From the NCBI GenBank assembly GCA_009192285.1, contig WBVU01000017.1:124001-188000 (forward strand): a stretch of DNA of 64,000 bases. The letters are read 5' to 3'. Every line of letters starts with the position of its first letter. The stretch's first letter is position 1. Shown piece after piece: positions 1 through 11,583 of the stretch. The stretch is from Morchella semilibera (lineage: Eukaryota > Ascomycota > Pezizomycetes > Pezizales > Morchellaceae). The notes beneath the pieces were generated by a model. The model saw only the letters and a list, made by a program, of their open reading frames with translations. It was not told the DNA's origin and did no database searches. The position numbers and the translations under genes are program-made.

Positions 1-902
1 CTATAGTATAGATTCTTCATATACAGTAGAGGGCATTGTATTGGTACACATACATCTACTCTAAACGAGGTTCGTACTATTAATAGTGACACTTGACTGA
101 TTCTGATTCTAGAGCTGTTGGATGACATACTACATGTAGCTACATACTTGGATACATGTATGTATTGTTTGGTTAAATAATTTGGCCTACTCAGGTATTG
201 AAAGCTACAAGTATAATATCCCGGGAGTGAAAAATGGCTGCTTCGTGCAGGCTACTGCACCACCAGCGTTAATTGTATGATGTACCTACCTTAATGATTT
301 TCGTTAGGCTGGGTGTGACTACATGTACATGTAGCTATATACGTGATCCAGCAGGGAAGAAGCCCGAGAGGCCCTTCTATCTACATAGAACAGCTGGGTG
401 AATGGAAGTCTGTACCCCCCCTTGTACCTTTAATCTGGCAGACCGTCAGCCCCACACAGTTCCTCCGGCAGGGCCCTGGGGAATCCATGCATGCATGCAT
501 GTCGGGTATATAGAGTTATATAGGGCACATACAGCACACCAGTATATTGGGGGGGTATCCTCATGCAGAAATGTTTACAGTTTTCTTCACCTTGCTAGCC
601 CTATTAACGTCGCGGAAGATCCACCTTTATCTTCCGGATTGTGGCAAGTGCCGAATTGGTTCCTGACCATTCTAACGAGGATTGAAACACCCTGATATTC
701 CTTCCAAGAGATATGGGGAACTCGCGATGAATTGTGCCAAAAATCCGACTCAGCAGAATTCCTCTATACCAGGGGTCTTTCTTTCATATATAAGAACCCC
801 TCCTCAACCCTCACAAGAGCTGTCCTAAGCATTCCCTTCACAACCAGAAAACACGCTAAGCCATACACCTGCATACTCCCAAGAAATCCCAATATATCAA
901 AA
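1..902. other. Spacer upstream of the CE12 esterase gene
   Basis: I see no supportable gene here. The stretch is AT-rich and carries four copies of the TACATGTA palindrome, around 131, 152 and 310 (an overlapping pair). Its last part is the promoter of the esterase gene. Confidence 0.6.
786..794 (+). promoter_or_regulatory. TATA-like box of the CE12 esterase gene
   Basis: An ATATATAAG sequence lies about 110 bp upstream of the ATG at 903, a normal distance for a fungal core promoter. The 5' leader that follows is C- and A-rich, as is usual for a well-expressed fungal gene. The call rests on sequence and position only. Confidence 0.4.
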
Positions 903-1964
903 ATGAAGGTCTCCTCATCCATCCTCAAAATGTCTGCCGCTGTTGCGGCCATTGCTATGGCACCAGCAACAGCCAAGATTCTCATGGCTGGTGACTCGAC
1001 AATGGCACAATCCTCGACCAATATCCAGGGGTATGATATGGTTCCCATTGTTCCGATTTCTTCTTTGAATGTGTGACTAATTTTCCCGCCTAGATGGGGT
1101 ACCCCATTCGCAAACTACATGTCTCTCACTGTGGTCAACTTGGCCCGTGGTGGACGTTCCGCACGCTCATACACCCGTGAGGGCCTCTGGGACACTCTCG
1201 TTTCCCAGATCGAACCCGGCGACTATGTGATTATTGAGTTTGGACACAACGACGGAGGCAGCGTAGCGACCTCGGACCGTGCAGCCCTCTTTGGCGACGA
1301 CACCTCAACCACTACCGTGACATTGGCCGACGGTACTGTTGAGGTTGTCCAGACATTTGTCACCTACGAGAAGTGGATGGTGCAGGATGTCCTTGCAGCG
1401 GGCGGTATTCCCGTTGTGAGCTCAACTACACCTAATGGTGACGCTTGGAACGCTGCTCACACGGAGGTCAGCGAGGGTAACCGCTTCGTGCCGTACTCGA
1501 TGTATGCGGCCGGAAACTACACTAGCCAGGGCGCAACCTGGATCGATCACTACGGCTGGGTGGCTGTTGCGTACGAGGATTTGGGTTACGACAATGTGTA
1601 CCCGGCATTGTTCCCCAATGACCACACACACACAAGCCCTGAGGGAGCCGATGTTGTTGCAAAGGCATTTGTGAATGGATTGAAGTGTACCAACCACGCG
1701 TTGGCAAATTACTTGACCGCTGCAGGAACCGCAATCCCTGAAGTTTGCAGGTTGGTGTCGTCCTCCTCTAGCACAGTTCCTTCGAGCACTACCGTTTCTC
1801 CCACTAGTACAAGAGCTACTACTACTACTGTGACACCTGCTGAATCAACCGGTACTGTAGCTAAATATGGACAATGCGGCGGTGTCAACTATACCGGATC
1901 AACTACCTGCGTGGCTGGGTCTACTTGCACTTTTTCGAATACCTACTACTCACAGTGTCTGTGA
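903..1964 (+). CDS. Rhamnogalacturonan acetylesterase-like SGNH hydrolase (CE12) with C-terminal CBM1
   Basis: Two exons, 903-1030 and 1094-1964 (63-bp intron), give 332 residues. An N-terminal hydrophobic segment (about residues 1-24) looks like a signal peptide. The SGNH/GDSL nucleophile motif GDST follows directly (Ser32), then [10 protein letters not shown], the FGHND block (about 92-96) and the catalytic Asp-His block [10 protein letters not shown] (about 217-220). A Ser/Thr-rich linker of about 40 residues leads to a C-terminal fungal cellulose-binding module (YGQCGG...GSTC...YYSQCL, last 32 residues). The family removes acetyl groups from the rhamnogalacturonan backbone of pectin; the CBM1 would tether the enzyme to plant cell wall. 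Exon 1 ends in the middle of a Gly codon and the join restores the family's GWGTPFANY stretch, which supports the splice. Pectin and cellulose targeting points to a plant-associated or saprotrophic lifestyle. Confidence 0.9.
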
Positions 1965-3877
1965 TTAGGTGCTGGTGGAGCAGGGGTTGTTTAATGAGAA
2001 GGTGTATAGTTGGAATGGTTTGTTGGCCTGTGTTTGTAATTTTATTTGTAATCTTATAGGTGGAGGTGTCGTATATATATCGAGTACTTTTCTATCAATG
2101 TTATTTTGAGATATGGGGACATAAAAATCTAAGCTTATAACTCAGGACAAGTCGTGTTGAGAGATCTTAGCTAATTATATGAGCCGATACTTATACTATG
2201 AGCTTCGTTGGCGGATTACTTACTTGTCTCCTTCTGTGCCTATCCGTAATTCCTAGTATAAATATTGAAATGATCTTGCAGCTGAATAACATTAAGCCCA
2301 ACATGCCTAGAGCCACTCCTGTGGGTTGAATGGAATGTTATTACTAGTGGCACGGTGTAAATATCCGGGCTATGAGATACTGGAGGATGAAGATTGAGTT
2401 GTATTGTGCTCGTGTACGTGCATGTATCCCACGAGATATTCGGGAGATCACGTTAGGCTAATCCCGGTCGTTTAGATGATCGTGAAGTCCATAGGCTCTC
2501 AAGGCCCAATGTGATCCCTTCCTATGATAGTGAGCAAGGGATCCAGATATGAAGTTGCTTATGGCGTCTGCCCAGACAAGCGCCTATACGCAAAGTACTG
2601 GAGGTAAGCTTACTCTTGCGACCGACTTACCCCTCGTCAAACCCGCAGAACACCAAAATGACTTTAGTCATAGCTGGTCACTCGGTGGTCTAGCGTTGTC
2701 GTTTTTTAGGATTAATACGGTACCAAAAAGAGTAGTGGGATCACTACGGTATTCCCGCTGATATAGAAATGGGGTAAGAATCGGGTATTTCTACAGTATT
2801 CCCCCCCATAATGCTGTTTTAATTCTCGTAGTCCTATATATGGTAGTGATTTCACCTCATCTTTTTCATACTGTAGTCCTAGGCACTTTGAACGTTGACT
2901 AAATTAAAGTACTAAGGGTGTAGGGGTAGTAAAGTACATGTATGCCCAAAAGCAGCGTTGCAACACACATGTTCGAATTCAAGGTTCTTGAATCACAGTG
3001 CATCACTCACAAAATCACTCAAATTTGTATTTCTTGTTTTTAATTTTTTTTTGTTTACATCATTAATTGTATCCAGCCGTTAGGCTATGACAATATCACA
3101 CTCCCCAGAACTACCCTCTCCTCTGCCGCCATCTCAACAAAGGAAAGAAACAAAGGGAAATCATAAAAACGTCCTTAAACACAATATGCCTATTCTGCCG
3201 TCTGTTCGCTTTTCACTCTCTCTCCAGTCCTCCCCACCCTACCCCCAGCTCCCTTTCTCTCTCTACCTCCTCTTCGTCTTCCTCGCCCTTCTCCCTTTTA
3301 CTCTCGGTCCATTGCCTCCAGATTTTCAGCGCTTGCTCGATCCCTTTCTCAGTCCATAGCAGTTGCTTGATCGTCGTATGTTCTGGTGCCAGTGTCTGCT
3401 GCTCTCGGTTTGGGGGCATTCGGTTCTTGTTTTTAATTCAATTGTATTCAGTGTTATGATAATCAGTTGCTCCATCTTGTATGATCGGTGTAGGTGCAAG
3501 CCTACACGTCTAGACTAACAGTTCATGGGCAATTAGTGAGTGTGACCCCTGTCCTTATATAACATTCCTCAACCAAGACGTTATAGCTTCGATTGCGGCT
3601 AAGCAGCTATAGGTGTCTTTAATTCGTTCGATCACTATACTCCGAGTATATAAATTGAAGATGTACTTACATGTAGGTACGTGTTTTGAAGTTTAGATTG
3701 ATAGTTGTACATAACTCTATAACACGCTACTAACCCCCCCCCCCCTGTTGAAACTACCACCGTCCTTCTTTTTTTCTCCCTCTACATCAAATAATCAAAC
3801 TCACTAAGTTCCTGGAATCACTCGATTCCAATAAATCAGCCAATTATAATCAGCAACAGCCCTAAGAGAGTAAGATC
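1965..3877. other. Spacer with one MITE-like element and a CT-rich stretch
   Basis: No gene is supported. It holds an inverted-terminal-repeat element at 2716-2875, a near copy of the dispersed GAGTGAT motif (2992-3008, minus), a strongly pyrimidine-rich strand at about 3100-3330, two TACATGTA sites and a C12 run at 3734-3745 that lies about 130 bp upstream of the next start codon. Confidence 0.55.
2716..2875. mobile_element. MITE-like element, TACRGTAC-A5 terminus family (copy 1)
   Basis: The left end reads TACGGTACCAAAAAG and the right end, read inwards on the other strand, TACAGTATGAAAAAG. The ends are those of the element at 34095-34267, but the interior shows only weak resemblance. The element is 160 bp with no coding capacity. 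TA-ended TACAGT termini suggest a non-autonomous Tc1/mariner-type element; that assignment is inference. Confidence 0.45.
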
Positions 3878-5840
3878 ATGTCCCAAGCGCCCTATCTCCA
3901 TAAGCTATCCGGGAAAAAATGCTGGGTCCGCATCCATCCAAGTGATGATTTATTTGGTCTTCATCCAGTTTATCTGACCGGTAAGATTCTGGTCAACCTT
4001 TGTTTCTCGGTCTGTTTAAGCTAACCTAGCAACTGCCATCTTAGATCCGGAAACTTTCCAGCCGGATATTAATAGGCGCACAGGGCGAATCGAGACATGG
4101 GGTATTGATCATTTAATGAAGGGTGAGGTTGGGAATAAAGATGATATACCAAGTTACCTCAAGAGGGAGGCCAAAGTATCTCACCTCTACAAGTTTTTGG
4201 AGACCCCACAAACTCAGTTTATAACACGTCTCATATTCAAAAAGGTATTTCCCGATATATGTTTTTATCCTTTTTTTTTTTAAAGGAGTCTAACTCCGCA
4301 TAGATGAAAGAGCTTCGACGCGCAGCACTTACTCATGGAAGAAACAAATGTGATTATATATTAGAAATCAAAATGCTGGGAATTAAGGATGAGAATGGGC
4401 TTGAATATATCACGCGCAGTATCAAGGTTTCCGGAGGACTGAAATTAAACTTGTTCCAGGATAAGATTTTACAACCGGTTATGGGATGGTAATTGTTCTG
4501 TTCGAATTCTGCTGTGAAGATCTAGGACTAAATTTCGAGGAAGGTCCCGTAACTACCATGGATATTTATTCACTGACTACAGAGATGGTGCTTTGTTTGG
4601 GCCTAGGGATTCTAACGTAGGTTCTCGTTCCCAAAATTATACAATTATGACGGCTGATTTATCAGCACGTCGATATGGTCAATATGTACAAAAAAGGCCA
4701 TGAATATATTCCCGACGATATATTTACAATTGGTGACGTCTTGGAAGGCCAGGATTCGACTCTTGGATATTTATACGATCTGGTGAGCGGATATTATTTA
4801 TACAAGTATGGCTGGGAAATTTGTTAAGTATAGGATTTTCAGGGCGATGACTGGCTTCACCATATTACCGTTGAAGCAATTTTCGATCCACAAGATTCCG
4901 ACGGCGCATTCGTTGTTCTTGATGGTATGGGGGCCTGCCCAGCCGAAGATATGGGAGGTGGCGATTGGCAGGATACCATGGAGTCACTACGAAAAAGACC
5001 TGTGGATAGGTATCTGCTACGTCAAATTAGTGGGGCTTTGAATAATCGAGATGCCAAATCTACGTATGCGAACAATCCTGATTATATCTTTGACCCGCAT
5101 GCGTTTAATATCGATGAGGCTACAAAGCGTGTTCGAGACGCACTCAAGTCCTACACTTCGATACCATCTGGTGCTAAGACTAATGTTTTCCTACCTACCA
5201 CTAAAGAAGGCCATTTCCGAGAAAGCGGAGACTGTCGTGGAAACTACCCAAGGAAAACAAGGACCATTTATACCGAACATACTATCCACGGGTATACAGG
5301 GTACATTATGGAAACTGTCCGTGAAGGCCAAGAACCCAGAAAGAGCGCTCTCTGTGAGGAATGCGGGAAGCCGAGCGGTCTAAAAAATTGCAAAAAATGC
5401 GGCCGCACGTGGTATTGTTCGGAAAAGTATGTGAACAAGGATATTCTATAATAATAGAGCTAACATCTCATAGATGCCAGTTTAAAAGTAGGCCATCTCA
5501 TAAGGCTTACTGCCTGCCCATCGAACTCAATCCAGATGAACTATTAGCTTCGCAACTAAAGATGATTTCAATAAATAACCCATGGCGGGTAACGAGCCAC
5601 ATGGGCTCATTCGGTGTGGAGACCTCGTCCGTTCGGGGGTCCTCTGCAAGGAGTTTCCCCGCAAAGAATTCCTCCGCAAGGGATTTCTCCGAAAAGGACT
5701 CTTCCGCAGAGTATTCTTCAGCAAAGGATTCATCCGCAGAGGATTCTTCCGCAAAGGATTTCTCCGAAGAGGGCGCAGAGGATTCCTCTGCAGAGGATTT
5801 CTCCGCACAGAATTCGTCCACATTATCTTTGTCAGAGTAA
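3878..5840 (+). CDS. PRiA4_ORF3-domain protein with MYND zinc finger and acidic repeat tail
   Basis: Seven exons: 3878-3980, 4045-4244, 4304-4488, 4544-4616, 4666-4782, 4843-5426 and 5474-5840; all phases agree and give 542 residues. About residues 100-310 match the plasmid pRiA4b ORF-3-like fold: QPVMGWSRNYHGYLF, then GDDWLHHITVE and GACPAEDMGGGDW. A MYND finger follows at about 398-436 (CEEC, CKKCGRTWYCSEKCQ, HKAYC), with its Cys codons joined across the last intron. MYND fingers bind proline-rich partner peptides; the role of the pRiA4 domain in fungi is unknown to me. The last 70 or so residues are built from degenerate DSSA/DFS repeats encoded by a 15-bp minisatellite. Intron 3 could instead end at 4525 (37 bp), but 4543 leaves a CTAA branch site and restores GWSRNYH, so I prefer it. 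Confidence 0.85.
5640..5820 (+). repeat. 15-bp-period coding minisatellite in the MYND gene tail
   Basis: Degenerate tandem units of about 15 bp (cores such as GGATTCTTCCGCAGA and GGATTTCTCCGAAGA) encode a run of SSAxDSSAEDSSAKDFS-type repeats. All three forward frames and two reverse frames stay open through it, which is a by-product of the repeat. Confidence 0.75.
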
Positions 5841-6402
5841 CGAGCTGCATGGAAAGTCTAGTCTCAGGCTACTCCTATTTTTTAAAACCGGCCTAGAGAG
5901 TGGAACTAGCTAACATGAGAAACGAGACTTCGATTGATATATAGAGCTAATGCTCTGCTCCCCTATGATACAGTATTTTATATCGTGGCTTTTGAATGGG
6001 AGCCTCTTATAAATGTAAATTAGAAATAAAACGATACTCAAGTCTCTTCACGAATTGCAGTCCGACTAATATCATAGCCACTTTCCCCACCCGGTGATAT
6101 TCTAGTATTAGCGTATTATGTCTGTATTTAACTCACCGCCATGCATGAGTATGAAAACGAGGCATCAATCTCTACCGAGAGGGAAGGAAATTTTATGACC
6201 TGATGATTTATATGAATGTATTATATACATGAGTATTTAAACGAAAATTAATAGTTATGAAAATATCCAAACGCCGTAGAACACGAAATACTAATAATGG
6301 GTATAAAAAGAATTATATTTAATAACCCCCATAAACAAAACAGGGCAAAACAAAAGAGAAAAAGAAAAAAAAAACCAAGGACCCAGAAAACAAATCATTT
6401 CC
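5841..6402. other. Convergent spacer between the MYND gene and the SNG1-like gene
   Basis: The two flanking genes converge here. The stretch is AT-rich with an A-rich run near 6355-6375. I see no gene or structured element. Confidence 0.6.
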
Positions 6403-7885
6403 CTATGCCTTCCCACCCGTTACCGCCGCAGACGCCTTGGCCCACCTCCTCCAATTCCCCCACATGCCCCACGAGACGGCGACCGGAAGCATCAACACGG
6501 CGACCGTCAAGTTGACCTTCAGATCGTTCGCCGCGCCATTCCCAAAGATGGTCATGAGGATGCCCCAGATGTGGTGGCTGGGGAGTAGGTACTCGACCCT
6601 GTAAAAGTTGCTGGCCAGCTCCATGGGCGACAGCACGGCCGTGACCTGCGTGATGATGGCGGTGATGATGAAGAAGGGCATCCAGCGCATCTCGAGCACG
6701 GCGCACATGCCGTCAATGACCCAGAAGTTGATGGAGGCGTATAGCCAGATTGTGAGCCAGCTCAGGAAGTACTGGCCGGGGCCTAGGTCGGCGCCGTCCT
6801 TCCACGTGTACACCCAGCCGGCCCACGAGAGGCCGATGAAGCAGGGGTAGGCGGTGCCTAGGACGGCGCGGATCAGGAGGTTGGATTTGAGTGACCAGTG
6901 GGCGTAGGCGCCGGCGCCGCCGAGGACTCCGTTGGCGGCCATCACGACGAAGAATTGGCTTAGGGGCGGGAAGACGAACATGACGGTGTTGAGGAGAACG
7001 CTGCTGGAGAAGCCGAAGGGGTTGATGTTGACGATTGTGTAGGAGATTGGTTGGAGGGCTGCGGCGATGGCGGAGGCGGGGGCGCTGGTGGGGAGGGAGG
7101 AGATAGTGGCAACCCCGTGGGCGCGCTGGTAGGTTGCGCCTGCTGCGCCGGCGGCGGAGAGGAGGTTGGAGTAGATTAGTGATATCTCGACCGTGCGGAA
7201 GCGCGCTTCGTTGTAGATTATTGTTAGTGCTGAGGTGGGGTCGTAGGTTGTGCTGGTGTTGTTGGAGGAGGATAGGGCGGCGGTGAGGTTGTTGGAGGCG
7301 GAGGGGTTCGCGATGATGGCCCCCCAGATGGGGCCGCCGGAGCGGACACGGTTGTAGATGGTGTCGAAGGTGTCGTCGGAGCTGGGGTCGTAGGGGGTGT
7401 TTACGTATGTGGGCTGATCGGAGGTGCCACTGAGGAGGGCAGTGGTGGAGAGCAGGGAGGACCCGATAGGGCCGCCGTCGAGATCAACGGCGAGAATGTG
7501 CAGTCGGTGGGCATGTTGTGCTTGCTTATACTGTAGATTGTTTTTTTTGAATTAGCTGATTGACTATTGCTCTATTGCTGGGGGGGGTTTATCGTACCAT
7601 TTTCCCGTTTATCCATGAAGTGTTTGCCCAGAACAGCACCAGCAGCGTAACTGCAGCACCCACAAGCTGTTTCAGTGCCACCGACTTTGGCAGCACCACG
7701 GGAGCTCCGGCAGCCCGAGGGCCAGCTTCGAGAGTGGCCGCCACGGCGGCCCCATCAAGGCCTTGCTTCTGCGGCGTCGGCGTCGGCGTTGCTAATGTGT
7801 TGCTGTCACTGCTGGTGCGTTCAGGCTTTCGGCTGTTGAGGTCCTGTGTTGACTTTATACTCTGGAGGGAGATTGTCTCTGCCAT
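6403..7885 (-). CDS. DUF3533 / SNG1-like membrane protein
   Basis: Two exons read on the minus strand, 7885-7598 and 7530-6403 (67-bp intron), give 471 residues. The ATG at 7885 is used; the frame is open a little further upstream but has no ATG. One membrane segment (about residues 65-90, LVGAAVTLLVLFW) is followed by a large non-cytosolic region starting LHILAVDLDGGPIGSSLL. The C-terminal half has about five hydrophobic helices (FPPLSQFFVVMAANG, GQYFLSWLTIWLYASINFWVI and others). This one-plus-five layout and the VDLDGG motif are those of the fungal DUF3533 family, whose yeast member Sng1 affects nitrosoguanidine resistance and lipid asymmetry. Codon choice is strongly G/C-ending, unlike the neighbouring genes, suggesting high expression or a different base-composition history. 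The molecular activity is not known. Confidence 0.82.
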
Positions 7886-9050
7886 TGCTGCTGCTGCCGC
7901 TGTTGGATTAATCAATTGCCTTCAAGTGCTAGTTGTATGGATATATATTAGATTCTTATGATTTGATGGGTTTGGGAATATGGGAGGATGGGGGGGGAGG
8001 GTAGGGGAGGAGGGGCCTACTATTTGTATGAATGCCATCTTTTGGTTGTTTCGGCCGACAGCTTTTTTTGGGGGGGGAGTTAGTTAATTTCCGACAATAG
8101 AGTTTTGGCTCTGGCTCGGTTGTGTGAAAACCTTCCAGAAGCACCGCCCGTTACGGCCGAGACATGCCCTTTGTTTGTCTGTAGTCAAGCCACACGTCTG
8201 TGGTGCACTCACACGTAATTTATCCGTTACTCCCCGGGGTGTGCCTCTACATGCAAAATAAGTATTTGTAACGGCAGCTGTGAAATGCAAGTAAATACTC
8301 ACCACGATGACGGGCCTACACCAGATCTAGATTTCGATGACAATACCACACCACAGCTGCGCCACCAGGCACGGTTTTTCCCCTATCGAGAGGTCTTGTT
8401 ATCCCGAGATGTATGTACTCTAGCGGCGGCGGAGTTTCCTATTCGATAGAGAAATAGTAGAAAGGTGTATGTGGCTGGTGAGGAGTAGGAGGAGGAGGAG
8501 GTGGGGGGGGGGGGGGTTGGCGCGCTTAGAGCCTTTTTATGGACTGCCGGCCGTTATAATTCCGGTTGGGTTGGGCTGGTGTGCCGATATCCGTGATATG
8601 GTGGCATGACGCGCCGAGTGATCTCTGGTGAATGCATTTGGAGAACGACTACCGATATATTTTACGCATATCTCCCTTGGGCATACAGAGCACCCCCTTG
8701 CTAATTACGCACATGGCTGGCCAGAACAGCTTAGTGCTAGCTCACTTGCCTTTTCATTAGCAGCTTAGATTTAGGTACCAGCCAGTGCTAGAGGACCTCT
8801 AATGGCAAAAGCTAAAAACAAAACAGCGTGGTAACACTCATGCTACAATACTGGAGCTCGATAGTAAATACAATGCATATTCGCGTTCATTTTGATATTC
8901 TGATCATCATGCATCTTAGTATTTACCAAGTGAATCCTATGCTGAGATTTGACTATATAATATTATTATAGATTTCCACTGCTATAAACACATCCATTTA
9001 CCAAGAACGTAAAAACAGATCGCCAACCCCTCCCCACACTTGCAGCTCGC
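7886..9050. other. Spacer upstream of the SNG1-like gene, with G-rich runs
   Basis: No gene is supported. It holds the promoter of the minus-strand SNG1-like gene and several G-rich stretches, the longest being G14 at 8503-8516 next to GGA repeats. The last part is 3' flank of the DUF7514 gene. Confidence 0.55.
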
Positions 9051-9506
9051 CTACTTCCGCACAGGCTGGTACTGCGGCTTGACGTACGTTTGCGAGATTC
9101 TCCTATTCTGGCCCTGCCCTTGACCCTGCCCCTGTCCTTGGGGCGGCTGTCCCCACGACGCGGACATAATCCGTGCCAGTTCCTCCCCACGCGAGATACT
9201 ACCCGAGGACTGTGATGACCAGGTGTTGCTATGTACCGGATACCCGGGCTGGGGGTAGTTCTGCTGCTGCGGGGGGTTTTGTGGGCTTTGCGGGGTCGGG
9301 GTGGTGCGTGGGGGCTGTGGAGCGAGAGGGTTGTGGGAGTATTGAGGTGCTTGGGGGTTTGCAGGGTATTGGGGTGTCTGAGGGCTTTGAGGGTATTGAG
9401 GCGTTTGGGATGGGGTTCCCTGATATGGCGCGTATGACGGTGCAGTTGGGTGTGGTTGCTGCTGCTGTTGCTGGTGTTGCTGATGTTGGTGCTGCTGATG
9501 CTGTTG

Positions 9507-9561
<55 letters not shown>

Positions 9562-11583
9562 TGCTCCTGCTGCTGCTGTATTCCCACAAAGGCCGCTAGC
9601 TTTGACACTGCCTCATCAGCCCTCTTTACACTTTCCGCCAGCGCCGCCCTCAAACTCTCCAGCTCAGCGTTACGGTTTTTCAACTCCTCTCGGCTCTTCT
9701 CTAGCTCACTGCGGCATCCCTCCAGTTCTTGCTGAGTGCCCTCCAGCTCCTCTCTACATTCCTCGAGCTCTTCATCCTTCTCCCCGACCTCCGTCTGAGT
9801 TTTTTCCAACTCCTCCTTACTCTCCCACATCTTCTTCTTCCAAGACTCAATCTCGGCCTTCCACCCTTCTTCCTCTGCTACTTCCTCGTTAGCATTAGCG
9901 CTACCTAGTGCTGTCTCTAAAGGACCTCGATATTTTTCTATAATCGATGCATCAGGTCCTCCTGGCAGTGCTTCGCGTGGAAACCCGCTCGCAGGTATAA
10001 CTCTGCCTTCATCGTCAACGACCACTCTACCTTTCTTTGACAAAAAGGCAGATATTCGCGCATGCTCTCCATCGGGGTTTATAAGCGCATTGATTAGTAG
10101 CCAATGCTCAAAGCCAGCAATTGTGAGTGCGGGTGAATGCGGCTTCCGGCGTCCGTCGCCGGGCGGGGCTGGTATAAGGAGATACTCGGTTGAGAGGGCG
10201 TTATAGAGAGTTACGAGAGCGCTGGGGGCACGTTGGGCGCGCGCAAAGAACTCTAGATGTCGCTATATCAATACCTACAAGTTTCGAGTTTTCTGAGGTT
10301 GGGGTAGGTAGCTACTTACGGGACTCGCGGGAGCTATATGAGGGGCTAATGCCGTAGTACATGCTCATTTTAGCGGGGGAGAGGACACATGTGGGTGTTG
10401 AGTCAACACTGCACTCTTTATTCTATAGACAGTTTCAATCATCAAATTCCAACTACTAACAGATTTATTACATCATACAAAGGGAGATACCTACCATACA
10501 ACGCGCAATACCCCTGAATAGGCCACGAAGCTCGGGCCTCGGTGCAAGTGGAATTTTACCCTGTGCCACTAATGTGGCCCAATAGGCGCTGCTATCAGGC
10601 GCATTCTGGTGCGCAGGATGGCCGTAGGGTTGGCTAGGTTTTGTGGTACCCGCAGGCGGCGGGCCAGTGTGCGGGGGACATGAGCTTGTGTTACTAGCGT
10701 TGTGAACTGGGCTTGAATTCTGATTGTATGCGGGATGTTGGTTCAATGGTGGAGCTGCATTATTTGCATGCGCAGGATGCTGCCCCGGATTCTGGTTATT
10801 ATTATTGTTGACCTGGTTATAGTTATTTCCCTGGCCTTGCGGCTTCTCTGGGGGCCATGTCTGCTGTTGCTGCTGAGCTAATATTTTCTCGGGACTAGAT
10901 CCATTGCCGGCTCCTGGGTTGTAATTATTTCCTCCAACTGTTTGTGGTGGTTTTTCTTGCCACTGCTGCTGCGGTTTCTCAGCCCAGGCAGGCGAGTATG
11001 CTGGTGGAGATGCGACCCCATTGTCATTGTTTTGTTGATTATTGTACTGCTGCTGAGGCTTTTGCTGAGACTGTGGTTGATATAGTGGTACCTGCTGCTG
11101 CTGCGGGAACGTTGTTGCAGGCTGAATATATGCTGGCGACACAGGTACTGTCCCTTGTCCATTACTATAATTCGGTTGCGGTACATTATAAACCTGCTGT
11201 GGTACCACCGTTGCACCGCTGCTATAAGTCTGCCCACCAGTAACACCATAGGTTGTCCCCGTTGTCTGTCCCTGTGCAGGTGTATAGAACTTGGGGCTCG
11301 TCGGATTCGACAGACATCCTTCCCCCGTATTGATAGTCTGCTGATAACTCGGTTTACTACTAAAGAAATTCAAAGTCTTTAGGACCCCCCCCTGTTTCGG
11401 CGGCGGGGGCGGGGGCGGCGCAAACTGCGGGGCCTGATAAGCGGGCTGACCCGGAGCAGTAAGGGCCGCTGCATCGACGGCTGGCGTCGGGAGAACTCCA
11501 GGTGAGAAGGGAGGGGTGGGTGGGATCTGTGTATTAACCCAGCTAGGAGGAGGGGCACCTGCGTGTTGGTAGTTGTATGCCAT
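9051..11583 (-). CDS. P/Q-rich DUF7514-domain protein with coiled coil and polyQ tract
   Basis: Three minus-strand exons, 11583-10495, 10422-10320 and 10252-9051 (introns 72 and 67 bp), give 797 residues. Residues 1-335 are disordered and rich in Pro, Gln, Asn and Tyr. A domain at about 340-480 begins SAYWATLVAQGKIPL and RGLFRGIARCM, passes CVLSPAKMSMYYG and continues TLYNALSTEYLLIPAPPGDGR with LTIAGFEHW. I read this as the fungal DUF7514 fold, recalled from the pattern GIA...(T/S)P.KM..(F/Y)Y...G(R)...LT..GF..W. It is continuous only across both introns, which is why the two long frames belong to one gene. A long acidic coiled coil (about 520-620) and a polyQ/His tract (about 625-665) follow, then a Pro/Gln tail. 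The second intron's acceptor at 10253 is chosen to keep phase. Function is unknown; the make-up suggests a scaffold or condensate-forming protein. Confidence 0.78.
9452..9580 (-). repeat. CTG/CAG trinucleotide repeat encoding polyglutamine
   Basis: A nearly pure CTG run on the plus strand (about 9511-9555) within a wider CTG/TTG-rich stretch encodes about 20 consecutive Gln, flanked by Gln/His and interrupted by one Glu. It is in frame within the DUF7514 gene, so length variation would alter only the polyQ linker. Confidence 0.9.

Noticed and set aside
3087-3419. Pyrimidine-rich ORF (plus) and an acidic ORF (minus) in the same stretch
   Set aside because: Both are by-products of a CT-rich strand; neither has domain motifs or consistent splice sites.
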